64,000 nt of DNA from Puffinus mauretanicus (taxonomy: Eukaryota; Chordata; Aves; Procellariiformes; Procellariidae). The stretch's first letter is position 1. Every line of letters begins with the position of its first letter. The position numbers were made by a program, and so were the translations under genes. Below are positions 45,201 through 58,481 of this stretch, piece by piece. The stretch spans positions 310,001 to 374,000 of the forward strand of contig JAJKFH010001182.1 in the NCBI GenBank assembly GCA_023333565.1. The letters run 5' to 3'. The notes beneath the pieces are model-generated. The model did not search any database and was not told where the DNA came from. It worked only from the letters and a program-made list of their open reading frames with translations.

Positions 45201-48200
45201 CTGTTGAGCAGTGAGTTTTGGAGGCAGTCATGCTCATCACTTCTTATCAGAGTTTCCCTGCTATATAACCCTTTTTATCTTTTCTACCTACAGGAATGGG
45301 GCAGTTGTTTCAGAAGTCAATAGGCTGCTTGAATGATTGCAGTTTACCAGAATCCGTATGCTCAAAACACCAAGATACGGCAGGTGTTCAACATAAGTAG
45401 AGTATCTGAGCACCCTACACAGATTTTCTTCACCAAATAGTATTCCCTGTTGCATACTACTTATTTATTTCTGGAAAAGTATTCTCTTCAGACGTTCGTC
45501 TGTTACTGTTGGTTGAGAATCACTTTTCTACCTTGTAGCCCTTTCGGAGTCTTGCTGTTGAGGAGAGGGGGCATGGCTGAAGACTCCTGATTCCTTCTGG
45601 CCACACAGACGAAATAAACGTGATTTATGTCAGGAATGACCTCATTTGTAGAAAGCGAAGTAAGAGAGTACTGTGCTTATATGTGACTTTTGATAGGACA
45701 GGTTTTGCGGTGTTTTCTAAGAGCTGTCGAATGTTACTGTATAACAATGAGACTCTGCAGTGTTATTGGCGTTCTTGCTGTCTCACCATTACTGTCTGAA
45801 TTAATTACTTAAGTATTTTGTGTGGTAATTGGAATGCGATACACTATAAGCATTAAGTATTATTTGTAAAGATGAAAACCTACTTGTTAAAAATGAAACA
45901 TTTATGACCACGTGTTAGGTTAGAAGTATCAATTTTAATAAGTCAGTCAGTTTTTTATTTTTTAGCTTCATTTTACATATACTCCTAATAAAATATGTTT
46001 ACATATATATCAGAAGTATTTTGTTAGTGGGTAATTCGTAATTCTGCATGAAGAGAACAATAGGATAAAATATGATGTTATGCAACCGTGCAGTTAGTTT
46101 TTATGATATTAAGAAAACTAAAGCATATTAATAATTTCAGTCAAGTATTCAAAAAGGAGTCATACTGTCCTTAGATACAAGATCATGTGCTTTTTATTTT
46201 TGCTTCCTGTGGTATCATGCCACGCTTACTAAAGACACACTAAGTCATTTGAAATGAGCTGGGCGTGCTGTGATTGATGCTTTTCTGTAAATCCTTTCCT
46301 TTACCTTTTGAAAAAATAGAGATAGGGGAGCAAATGAGAAAAGGTGTTCAGGAAGAGAGTGACGGACAAGGTTAAAGTAGTTAATATATTCTCCTTGTCA
46401 GCATTTACTTTCTTACTTTGCTGCAGAGTTCCTAGAAGGTGTTTTGCTTTTTTTCCATGTGCTGAACTTGGAGTGCCTGGACTCTTATTTGCACCAGTGC
46501 CACAGGGTTCATTGTTTCAGAAAATCTACATACATAAGACATGGATACCTTAATTCATCACAGGATTTCAACAGTAAAATAATGTGGTGAAAAATTGGTT
46601 ACTGATTGCCTATTGGATAATACTCATCAGGAAGTAAATTTGAAAGAATAAATTTGAACGAGCATTTTATTTTGGCCCTGCCTTGCCTCTGAGAGATTAA
46701 CTTTAAGATACCATAGAAATGTTCGTAGGTACCCTGTAATTTTGACAAGAATATCTAGCAGTACACATTTACCTGCTTCTCGTTTTTTCTAGCATAATGC
46801 CTTCAGCTAACTTTTCTGATTTTTTTTTTTTTAATTTGTTAGTATTATACAATGAGTAATGCCATTTTTTTATGCTATTGGCTATGCTAAACTATTAAGT
46901 TTTATTGCAAATGCAGATAATTAAATGTGATTCTCTGAAACATTATAAAATAGTTCCCTTACTGGTATAACCAATAGCATGAATTTTAAAAGTTCTTACT
47001 ACCAATTCAAAGGCTTATTTCTTTAAAATAGGAGACCTTGCTTTGATTGCAGATTGAGGAAAATGTTTGCATTTCAGTTGTGTTGCGTTTTATCTGGTAA
47101 ATCACCAAGCTACTAGAAGAAGCTTTGTCATGAGTAAAGAATGTCTCAGATAAAGAAAGAAGTGCAGAAAATTCATAAAGGCAGCTGTAGAAATCTGTTT
47201 GGTTTAGATAGTCATGTTCCAGTACCGTTATATAGATCCATGGTAGTCATTTACCGTATGATCCCAGGAGATTTGGACTGTGCAGTCTACTTTATCAAAA
47301 GGACCCAGTAGTCTCCAAAGTAGGTTGACTACTGAATGCTGTCCAGCTCAACCCTTGATTGCTGTTTTCCCAAGCAAAATATCAAATGTCCTGTTATAAC
47401 TATGCATTATTGTAATTGAGGAAGTCTTTCCTGCATTAATCTCCTGTCCTGTAACATTAAATTTCTGGGTTCCTTAGAAGTAGACTCTTTTTTTCAGTAT
47501 TTCTGAATTCTGCATTCATCTGCATAATTTAGGTTGTGAAGATTAAATTACAGTTTAAATTAGTAATTTAGCTATTATATGAATTTGAAGTATTATGGTC
47601 GTAAGTGCAGCATCTCACTCATAGCTTGCTTCTTGCAGTATAAAGATATTTAGTTGTTACCCCCATCTTCTAGTCAAACCCATAGCAATTCAGAAAATGC
47701 ATTATACGCTTGTCTTCCCTAATTCCTGGGATTTTTTTTATTGTCCAAAAGATTTCAGTTGTCTCCAAGACTGCTTAGAAGGAGGACTGTGTTGCAGTTT
47801 TGCTGGTGCTTCTATTTTCCCATGTGTTAAAGCACGATGCTGCATCTTCTAGTGCCAAGAAGAGTACTTCTTTAAGTAAAATTATTCATTTGCCTGGGGT
47901 GATGTTTGCAGTATCAAACCACGGTGTATGTCTATCCTTTCATGTTAAATAGGGAAAATTACCAAACATAGACAAAATGTTCACTATAAGAAAAAAGGGG
48001 GGGGTTGGGGATTGAATTGTTACTATTTTCTGTGTCTAGATTAAGGAGAATATTCAAGTTAGTAAAGTTTATGTGGAATATAAATGTGTGCCCTAAATTG
48101 ATCTGGATGGTAACTGAACATATTAAACAAGAAAGTTGTATATGACATAAACTGGTCTCAGTGTTTAGTCACTGACAAATCTGGTGCTTAAACAGCTGCA

Positions 48201-48489
48201 GACGAATTACTTGGTTGTACATGGAAGCATATGGAGCCTCTGAAACTTGAATACGAAATAAGATCTAGCATGTTTTGAAGGAGACATGAAAGAATGGAAC
48301 CAGCAACTTGTTACCGAGCGACCGAATAAAAGGCCTAGTATTTTGCTAGAAATTTTAAGGGGGTGGGATGCCCCTTAAATCTGTTTTTCAGAGATTCATT
48401 TATTTTGGCAAAAATACTCAGCACATGTGAAAACTACAAAGTGAGCTGGAGGTACATGCAGTGTATGTATTTTGGGGGGGTTCTGGCAG

Positions 48490-48780
48490 CGCTGAAAACT
48501 TGCTCAATCTTCCGATCACGTCCAGGGCCACCCACCTCCCCGCGTGATGCTCAGCCTGTGGATCCGTGCTGCCGTGCCGTGGAAGGCTGTTGGCACAAGG
48601 GGCAGCCGGGGAAGGCTGCGCTCTGCTTTTTACGCCAGTAACCTCAGAGGGCGGCTCTGCCCCTCTTCCCAGGGAGGGCAGACGTGTCGCCTTCTCTCTC
48701 CTGTGTCCGTGCGGAGAAGCCGGGAAGGCTTCTGGCGTGGCTGAGGGACGGCCTCAGGAGGCAGCGGTCCAGTGGGTCAG
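48490..48780. promoter_or_regulatory. CpG-rich patch
   Basis: About 290 bp of GC-rich sequence with scattered CpG, and open frames on the + strand that follow from the composition. Function unknown. Confidence 0.25.
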
Positions 48781-51700
48781 ACTGAGCTTTGTCCAACTAT
48801 TAATCTGAAATGGCCGTATATTGTTGTGATTCGTCTTCTCCCAGTAACGTCGTCGTTCACGTCAGCTACGAAACGAATTGAATTTAGAGTAGAATAAAGT
48901 AGAAAGTAGAAGAAGTGAGATGCACGAGTCAGGCGTGCTCATCGCGCAGTGCGAAACTGGAGAGGGCGTTGTTGTGTAGGATTTATTCGTAGCTGCCTGG
49001 CAAGTACCGCATGGCGTTAATCCCTTTTCTAGAACAGAACATCCATCCGGAATGGAGGACACTCTGCTTTTAAAAGGATTGAACTGTTAAACAGCGAGAA
49101 CAGAGTGATGAGAAAGCATCTGTCCATAGTTGCCCCGTGAGCTGTTCCTCTCTTTTGCTAAAACATCGTGCTGCTGGAGGCCAGTGACCCTTCCTCTTCT
49201 GCCCGTTGCAGCTCTTCCATCATTCTCCAGATCACGCTCAGGGACGGAACAAGATTAATACACATATGTCTGCAAAAGCTATTTTTCTGCTGTGATTATA
49301 TTGTTGCTTTTAGATATTGTATAGTTTGGGGGATATTACATTCGTCTGCCAAGTTATGCAGAAGTGCTGCAGAGCAGCACTGCAAAGCAGCACTGCATAT
49401 GTTGCCTCACGGATTTGGCTACTCTGCCCATGGAGACTAGTCTCCTATCTTACCTCGTTCATGCCCTCTAAATGGTAAAAAAAATTAACAGCTGTTTACA
49501 TGTTTTTCACAGGAATCTATTCTGGAGAAACTGTCTAAAAAGCTACACTCATAGATACATTGTAAACTATTTCTTAATTACTTTTATTTGCCAAGATTGG
49601 TTTATTAGAAAATATTCTAGAATAGATTTCCTGACGGGGAACCCTTCTCCTTTTTTTTGAAGTAAAATCTTACTCATGTTAAAATTCCTCACCTTTCCGT
49701 TTATTTTTACTCCAAATTTTACTCCAAATTTCGTTTTACTACAAACTACTAAAAATAGTCATGACCTGCCCATGAATTTTCTGAAAAAGCTCAGAATGCA
49801 AGTGCGCTCCCAAGGCAGGTATTTTTGCTGTGGGGGTGGAAGGCAGGTCACGAATATGTGTCCTGCTTCTTCACCAGGCGTGCTGCCCCGCTACATCTGC
49901 CTCTCTTTTTCCTCATTCCCGCCAGTTCGGGAGCAGGGAAGATCAAACTGCGCTGATGTTTCCCTATGGAGGATACACATGAAGTGCATGGCTGAGGGGA
50001 GGGTTTCTGCCACAGTACTTTACACCTCTCCTCACATCGTTGTCCATAATGTTCTTCTAAACCACTCAGAATCACTCTTTTAGAGAATATATTTATTGTA
50101 CTGTATCACGCAGAGAATCTGTGTGATTGCCTACTCTCTGAATCCGAGGCTTAACCTATTTGCTAGATCATCCTTCTTCACCTGTGAGAAATAAATGAGA
50201 GAAACACAGGACCTCAGTATGATGAGTTTGAGAATTTAGGTAGTCTTGAGTTAGTTATCCATCTTCATACTAGGTGTATTTTTGTGCATGTTTTGTACTG
50301 CACTGTTTAAGGTTAAGTGTCCTGTGATAAAGCTAAGTTGACAGTAATGAATAATGCCAGGCAGAGCATCCATAATGAAAGCCGGTGGCTTTTCTGAGCT
50401 CTTTCACTTAGCGTTAATGAAAGAAATGGATCTAACACAATAAAGGATATTTTTTCATTTCCTTTTTTCTACTTTAACAACAAAGTTTATTAGACAATTA
50501 ATTGTGTTGTATGGCTGCTATTGAGGAAGACTCTGTTAGATGCTCTGAGGGAAGAACATCCTGAAGGCATCTGTGGAAATACAATGGAAAGGAAAGATTT
50601 GAAAATGAGAGCAGACTTCCCTGAGGTCAGTGAATAAACATGACTTATTTTTATTTTCCTCTGTCTTTATGGGTCAGTATTGAAAATCTCAGCAAGGTTT
50701 TTACCAGAACCAGTTTAATCAGAACCAGATGAGATGAAGAGTACATAACTAAGATGGAGGGGATTGAGGGAGTTGATATGTAAACTGAGGTAAAAAGCAA
50801 TTGCCTACTTTTATTTGAAGGGAAAAGAAGCAGGTAAGCAGCTAATATTCAGGTTTGAATATTCTTATACTTGAGGTTGTGTTTTGTTTGGTTGGATGTG
50901 TCTGTTTTCTGATGGAAAATGAAGCCAAAAAAACAAAGCAAGAAAGCTTCTGCACTGTCGTGGGGAGTAGGAAAATGCAGGAAGATGATGGGGAGTTTGG
51001 ATAGTGTGCCAGGAGATAATCAGTGAAAAGCTTGACCAGGAGAGGAATAAAAGCGATTGTCGCTACCGCAGGGGTTGGTGTATTCGGTGTTCCTTTCGGA
51101 CTGAGACCTTGATAAATAAGCCATTTTTGGGGCCTTACTTTTCTTAGGAGCAGCTCAAATATCTTTCCTCTCTGAGCTGAACTACTGACAAGGAACTGAC
51201 AAGCTGATGCTTGCTTCTGGGGGATGGGAATGGATACAAACGTCCCCTAAGTGAGCGCTTTTTGTTTTGTGCGTGTGTTTGGGAGAAGTTGTTTGTTGTT
51301 TGTTTGTTTAGTTTTCCTCAGTCAATGATCTTCTGAAGCTTTAGTTGACGTTTCAGTTGGATAAATGGTCCTGAATGTGTCTCCTGTGTCTCCTCCTCTC
51401 TTCATCGCATTTTTGAGTGTTTTGCATCACATCAGTGGAAGAATGAATAATATGTTCAAACACAGCAAATGATGTTTTTGAGTTAATAGGAGAAAGCTGA
51501 CGGTTAGGAGACGGACTCTTCTGAACATAGTGTCTTCTTAAGGCATGTGAGATTACTTATTTACAGAATATTGAAGATGCACATAATTTATCAGTTATGA
51601 TTATTTTGCAAATATAATAGTGCTGTGGTTTTAACCTGTCCACAATATTGCACTTGCTGGTTTTATGTTCTCTTTCTAGGTGATGAATCTGTCTTGAGTT

Positions 51701-53829
51701 TGTATAAATGTTAAAACATACTAAGTTTTGGAGAGAGTGAGAGAAAGAGAGAGGGAAATGAACTAGGTCCCCTTACACATCACTTTCTGTTGGAAAGGAA
51801 ACTTACACTTCCTGAAGTCAGCCTTTAAAAAAAAGAAAAAAGGGAGATAAAGCAACCGTCAAGAATACATAAGATGAAAGGTGTAGCTGAATCTGTAAAG
51901 GTAATGCAGGACCTTCCAATGTGATCTTTCCGAACAGACAGATAATAGTGTACACAGGGGCTCAAAAACCAATCCATGCCAAAATAAAATTTTGAAAGTG
52001 TCTCCTGAGAAGAACAGCACATGAAATCCATCTCCACGGCCTCATCTCTGCTGGTGGGAGAGGGCAGAATTTCCTGTCTAGTTGAAACTTCAAACTAATC
52101 TGTTCTCTGTGTGTATTTGGAGGTGTTCAGCTGAAGAAGTAGTTCAGTTCTGGGCTGCCAGTTACATTTCTAAGTGCATCCATGTATCCGACTTCGCACT
52201 GTTGCTTCCATTTTCTGCTCTCCTCTTTGCCTATAATGGAACAGCTTTTCTTTTGGTCTTATTCTTGCACTTCGTTGTACTTTGGTGAGTCCTGAAACAA
52301 GCATTTAATTCCCAAGGACTCTGCGTAGGTGTGCTGAAATTTCTATGTGAATCCAAGCACTGCAGAATTGTGACCATTGCTATTTAAATATTTATGGAAG
52401 AAACATTTTAAGTTTCATTTCAGTGTATAATCCTGAAGATACCAGTGCTCAAACAAAATAGATGAGTTTGGTGAGATATAAGCCAGATATTGAAAAAATG
52501 GAGTGTCCTTTTATTGCTGTGCTGTCAGTATTCTTTATCTTCACTGACTTCATGATTCTGTAGGATTCAATTTTTATTCTAGCTTGTCCTGTTATGCTGA
52601 GTACAAACTGTGCCAGATTGTCAGTTTTATAAGTGAATCCCTAATGAATATAAAACTGTACCTACTCTACCATGTGAATTTGATGGATTAGCAGTATAAT
52701 TTACAAGGTAAGCTTATTTCTAAGAAATGATACAGGTTTCTATACAGAATAAATGAGCTATGGAGACTTCATGTTTTCATTACAAGTGTAATTCAATTTG
52801 TACTTTTGGAATAATCAGCAGTGAATATAAGGGATTTTTCTGACAGTCTTGCTTAAATAATGCTTTCTGCCTTTTATACTTAACTAATTCTCTCTTTACA
52901 GTCTAATAAAATCAGCATTCTTAATAGGAAAATGAACCAAGAAAACATATTTTAAAAGAAACTTTTTTTTTTAATTCTTATAACATGTCACTATGACCTT
53001 TTTATGTTTAGGTGCTGATGCGGTAATTGTTGAAGTTGGCTGGAAAGGTATGCGCAATGAAGAGAGGAAAGAAATAAATGTTATAGAAAATTACTCATTG
53101 TCGTTTTCCATTAGTACTTCAAATAAAGGCTAAAATCTAATTGCCCATTTTTGAAGTTTCTTAGCCACTCTTTACTTTCCAAAGGCAAAAAGCTCTCTGT
53201 CCTCCAGTGTTCTCTCAATCAAAAGTCGCACGAGGGTAAAATGATTAATTTAAGAACCATACACTTCAAAGGTTTCTGTTTTGTTTTAAACGGAGCTGTA
53301 ATGTCAGCACAGTTTAACAGAGCTGTAAAGTTAGTCCACATAAAAATACAATACTATTATCACATTCTGAAACTAGCAATGACATTATTTTAATTTCTGA
53401 ATATGAATATGCTAGTTGTTGGTTCATGCTTTTGACTGATTCAGACCCCTACAACGGTTTTTAATCTCGGTGATTAATTTTTTGCCAAATGACTTTATTG
53501 TGCCTAATTCAAATTTTAGGATCACTGTTACTTGTAGTACCAAGATTAAGTGCTAGAGAACATACGTTGCCATTGTCAGTAGCAGTGCATTTGGTTCAGT
53601 GATCTGATTTTTTTTTTTCCTTAATTGAGCCTCCTGTAATATCTAGAATTGAGGGCTATTGAATGTCATTCTCACATGAGGAATTTATATTTTTAGTGGC
53701 AGCTAATTAAGAGATGTGAAGAGCTGAGCCTTGATGCTTCGGTGAGTAATTACCTCCTCTTGATATTACTCTATTTTAAACCTGGCATATAGAAAGAGTA
53801 GTACAAAAAGAGTAATTTGTGGCTTTCAG

Positions 53830-54140
53830 CAGAAGTGTGGCTGTCCCCGGAGACGGGGTCTGCCCAGCCGCGAGGAGCTGCATGCCGCTGCATTAGCTGC
53901 TGCTGGTGGTGACGCCGTGGGCACAGGGAGCTCCTGCGTGTATTTTTGGACCGGCTTTTGTCAGGAGCACAGCTGATCTCTGGCTCTTTGTCGGGGCCCC
54001 GGTCCCCGCGCCCCTCCTCCCCAGGGTCTGGATGCCGATACGGCTGGCTTTCTGCCGCCCGGGGATTACTGCTTGCGGGGGAATCCTCCCCTGGCAGGGC
54101 TGCTGGGTTTCCAGTTGCTTTGCGCTGCTGGAGCGTTGCA
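53830..54140. promoter_or_regulatory. CpG-rich patch with GGGGCCCC core
   Basis: About 310 bp of GC-rich sequence containing a CGGGGCCCCGG palindrome and GGTCCCCGCGCCCC. It has overlapping open frames on both strands because stop codons are scarce at this composition. It may be a small CpG island or an old GC-rich insertion. Confidence 0.3.
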
Positions 54141-56236
54141 GAGCGAATAGGTCAGAGAACAAGGACATGGGGATTTACTAGTGTCAGATGTTAAAATTTG
54201 ACTGGAAAGTTACTGTGGGACCATGACCCTTGCTGTGTGCAGCAAGAGGCAGAGGTAAAGAAACTATTTCTGACATCTGCCGTCCACATAGCCTCCTTTT
54301 GGCCATTTATTTAAGCAGTGTGCATCAATTGTCCTATTTGTTCGGACAGTTTCTGAGATAACGTGCAGTTTAATAGAATTTTAATAATACATTTAGACAT
54401 GTTTCTGTGATTAGTAAGTATATACATAAAAGAGAGTAATTCAGAAGAAATTCATTACCATATAGCTTTTGTGTAGGACTTTCTAATAGATACGCTATTA
54501 AGGTACAATTTAGAAGCAAACAGCTCTTCAGGACTTAAAACACTACTACTTTAGTTCATTCAGTGCTTATTTGTCTGCATCAGTGTGTTCTGCTTGCTTC
54601 CTGCTACTCCATGGGTAATCTATGCATTTTTCTGTATCCAGGCACAGCTTCTTTTAGAAAGTCTGCTTTTGTGGAATGCAGGTTTTAAGTATCAAATATT
54701 TATTTTTCTGCTGTATAGAATTAATCATAAAGATTATACAATGCTGTGTGAAATTAGTTTTGGATAATAGAAACAATGCTGTGGCTGGAAAAGAATAGCT
54801 AGTTGAGAAAAAACTGATTTGAGAGGATTTCGTAACATTGTAGGACTGAAGGTACTTGACTTTCATTGAATGTAACTGTGAATGGCAATAACTTGAACAG
54901 TTTAAAGATGATTACTTGAAAACACTTCAATAAAATGCTCAAGTAATTTGCACTGGAGGGTACTTCTCAGAGTTCTGTAGGCATCTGTGGCTCATAAGAA
55001 CAGTACTGTATTGGAGCATTTAAACACAATTTCTGCAGGAGGGGTTTGGAAGCATCCCCTGTCAGTGTATTGATGGCCCTTTCAGTACCTGGCAGCAAAA
55101 TTGAAGTGATGTGAAGTTCTTTCTTCTTCTGAGACAGGGGTGAGGCCAGCTGGAAGCAGCATGCCAGCTACTTGCTGAGTTAAACGTGAATAATAGTACC
55201 ATTTTGTAATTTATGGCATGCTTTTGCTTTATACTTAGTAAGAGGCCTCAGGCTCCAAAGCAGTGATTAAGGTTTTTGGTGTGGCAAGGGAAAATTCTCT
55301 CCTTTCCTCTCTCCAGAACAAAACTTCCTCTTTGGAGGGTGAAAGTGCATTAAATGGCTTTCACTTTCCAGAGGCCTATGGCAAAGTGTGCAGATGGTCA
55401 TTTTGGCAATAGTGTTAGATAGGCAGTCACTGTAGTTGAAAGTTGTTAGTGAAAGCTGAAAATGAAATAGTTAAATGTTGACGTTTGTGTTTCAGTGAAG
55501 TAGAATTAACGTTCTTGCAGGACTTCTGGGATGGCTTCTTATGGCACGGTCTTCCATTGACCTTTTTGAACTTGATGCGTAGGCAATTTTGCGTGCAGAA
55601 AACCACAGTAACTGGAATTATGTGGTATATTAGGTCCTCTGTGTATATGTTCTGACAGTGTTTGTTAAACTGGCACTATACTTAAGCTACAAATAATATT
55701 TGAGCACTCTAAGTGTCTTGGCCAATAGCTTAATAGCCTTTGCTGCAACATCTAAGATCAGGATGTTGACTCCTGAAATCGGTCCTCAGATGAGTGGAAA
55801 GTACAGTGTAGGTACAATGTGTGGGTGAAGCAAAGCAGTAATGGTGAATTTTGATGATCTCTCCTCATGGTTTTTCATAGAGACTTAAAATAACTGCATT
55901 AAATGTAGTGTGGGTAGAAAGAGAAGCATAGTAATGATTTAAGAGTTGCTTCATGAGAAGATTTTCTGCTGCTTAGCAAGTTTGAGGAGTATTCTCTCTA
56001 GTGGGTGCTGACAGGCGTGCATGAGTTAGCATTTGCTATCCCATACGAGAAACCCCCATAATTTGTTTCACTGAAATTTTATCATGGTTTCTTATCATAG
56101 GTATATAGGAAAATTATGGAGGAAACTAATGGAATTTATGGAAAACTATTGGAAGCAGAACCCTTTTTTATGTTTGTTTCCTGGAACATTTTGAATGTAA
56201 GACATTGCTTGGTCATTTACTACACTGTGTACTCCT

Positions 56237-56794
56237 TGTCGTGGTTTAACCCCAGCCAGCAGCTAAACCCCACGCAGCCTCTCGCTCACCCCCCACCTCT
56301 GGCAGGATGGGGGAGAGAATTGGGAGGGCACAAGTAGGAAAACTCACGGGTTGAGACAAGAACAGTTTAACAATGGAAATAAAATAAAGTAGAACAGTAA
56401 TAATAACAATGATAACAACAACAGTAATAGAATATATAAAGCAGGCGATGCACAAAGCAACTGCTCACCACCCGCTGACTGACGCCCCGCCTGTCCAAGA
56501 TGCAAGAACCCCCTGCTTCCCGGACCACGCCTCCTAATTATGTACTGAGCATGACGTCACATGGTATGGAATACCCCGTTGGCCAGCTGGGTCAGCCGCC
56601 CCGGCTGTGCTCCCCCCGGGCTTCCCACACGCCTGGCAGAGCATGGGAGACCAAAAAGTCCCTGGTGCAAGCACCACCCAGCAACAACCAACGCATCAAT
56701 GGGCCATCAACGCTCCTCTCGTACCAAACCCAAAACACGGCACCCCCCAGCTACTGGGAAGAAAGTTAACTCTGTCCCAGCCAGAACCAGGACA
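56237..56794 (-). mobile_element. Solo LTR, avian ERV family, copy A (558 bp)
   Basis: The + strand begins TGTCGTGGTTTAACCCCAGC and ends CCAGAACCAGGACA, so the LTR reads on the minus strand starting TGTCCTGGTT. Termini are TGTC/GACA. Target duplications CTCCT lie at 56232-56236 and 56795-56799. I recognise this terminal sequence as an LTR family common in bird genomes; no formal family name is asserted. There is no internal retroviral sequence. It carries a full CRE (TGACGTCA) at 56552-56559. Confidence 0.93.
56552..56559. promoter_or_regulatory. CRE palindrome TGACGTCA in LTR copy A
   Basis: Perfect ATF/CREB consensus inside the LTR. The same octamer in the same context (GAGCATGACGTCA) occurs in copy B, so it is a family feature and not chance. 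Confidence 0.75.
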
Positions 56795-57906
56795 CTCCTC
56801 TACAATAATGGACTGATTTAAAGACAAATTCTGCTTCACTAATTTTTTTTTCTGTATTTAAGATTGGTTGCAGACTCTTATATCATACAGAAAAAAAGAT
56901 TATTTAAAGCAATTATGAAAATCGGTGTCATTCCTTCATAATATAATTGATTTCTTCTTTTTACGTGCTGGTTGGATTCAAGAATGCCCTGCAGAAGAGT
57001 GCTTTTTCTTCAGTCTTGTTCTATAAACTTTTCTAAAACTCAAGGAAGTGTTTCTGTCATTAGAAAGAAAGTAGGAAAAGAGTATGAAAGAATTGAGCAG
57101 CTGCAGATTAGAAATATTAAGACTGTTACTGTTCATCTTCTCCTTACAGCTAGAAAATTGGCTAGAAGACTGTCGGCCAAGATCAGAGATCCTTAACAGT
57201 GGTCTGAATTAAGCAGGGTGAAGGTGAGGCTCCAGAACCTTGCAGAGGCTTATGAGGTGTACTACAGAGCTGAGAGTGTAAGACGAGATACAAGTGAATT
57301 AACATGAATGAATGACCCATTGACGGGGAAAAAAAGTTAAAAAGCACAGAAATACAGTCTCCCCATTATGTCTGATTCTACCATTTCGAGATAGAATTGA
57401 AACATGTTGGGATGTAGCTTCCTGAAAAATCTCTTGGTTTAGGCAAGATTTAATGGAAGAAATCAGCAGGTCCACTGCAGGGATAAAGCAGTTGATTTGT
57501 TGGACATCAAGAACTGTGTGGTACCACTCGATCAGATGAATTATGTGTATATGTATATATGCACTTATGAATTCATGTAAGTTAAATTTACACTTCAGTT
57601 TGTCTCAGAAGAGATTTTTAGGACTACTGTCGTAAATTTTTGGCGTGTAAGTTTATGATTTTATTTGCGTGTTCGTTCTTGTTCTAATACAATGACCTTG
57701 TGAAATCTTGATGTGCAGTTACATAACTTTCGACGTTCAGTGTTCTCGCTCTTAATTTTAGCTGCACATGAAGAAAAGACCCGTGAATGACAACTTACAA
57801 AGTTTAACAGCCACCATGCATCTTTTTTTTTATACTCCAGACTTCAAAATATATTTGAGTATTGTTTGACTGACAAAACATTCTGGTGATTTAAAAGTTA
57901 TATGGC
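56795..57906. other. Unique sequence between the paired LTRs
   Basis: About 1.1 kb of AT-rich DNA between the two solo LTRs. It shows no retroviral gag, pol or env similarity and no primer-binding site next to either LTR. The 74-codon frame at 56972-57196 is unrecognised. Confidence 0.7.
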
Positions 57907-58481
57907 TGTCGTGGTTTAACCTGGCAGCAGCCAAATACCACGCAGCTGCTCGCTCACCCTCCCCGCCGGGTGGGATGGGGGAGAGAATCAGAAGGGTAAA
58001 AGTGAGAAAAACTCGTGGGCTGAGATAAAGACACTTTAACAGGGAAAGCAAAAGCCGCGCACGCAAGCAAAGCAAAACAAGGAATTCATTCACCACTTCG
58101 CCTCGGCAGGCGGGTGTTCAGCCATCCCCAGGAAAGCAGGACTTCATCACGCGTAACGGTGACTTGGGAAGACAAACGCCATCACTCTGAACGCCCCCCC
58201 CTCCTTCTTCACCCAGCCCTATATGCTGAGCATGACGTCATATGGTATGGGATATCCCTTTGGTCAGTTGGGGCCAGCCGTCCTGGCCACGCTCCCTCCC
58301 AGCCCCCTGCACATCTGGCAGGGCATGGGAAGACGAAAAGTCCTTGACTAGCGTAAACAATACGTAGCAACAACCAAAACATCAGTGTGTCATCAACATT
58401 ATTCTCACACTACATCCAAAACACAGCACTATACCAGTTAATAGGAAGAAAATCAACTCCCTGCCAGCCAAAACCAGGACA
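57907..58481 (-). mobile_element. Solo LTR, same avian ERV family, copy B (575 bp)
   Basis: It starts TGTCGTGGTTTAACCTGGCA and ends CAAAACCAGGACA, the same family and orientation as copy A. Target duplications ATGGC at 57902-57906 and 58482-58486 differ from those of copy A, which shows an independent insertion and not the second end of one provirus. A CRE octamer lies at 58233-58240. Confidence 0.93.
58233..58240. promoter_or_regulatory. CRE palindrome TGACGTCA in LTR copy B
   Basis: Identical octamer and immediate flanks to the site in copy A, about 1.7 kb away, with the same orientation of the surrounding LTR. Confidence 0.75.

Larger units (their letters stand above)
41304..56236. other. 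Intronic or intergenic sequence with CpG-rich patches, no gene recognised
   Basis: Mostly AT-rich DNA. Locally CpG-rich patches lie at 41926-42200, 48490-48780 and 53830-54140. A TGGATC(G/C) 7-mer occurs three times in tandem at 41380-41400. The 120-codon frame at 43828-44190 does not resemble a known protein. No NEK5 exon is found on the + strand and no convincing exon on the - strand. Confidence 0.5.
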
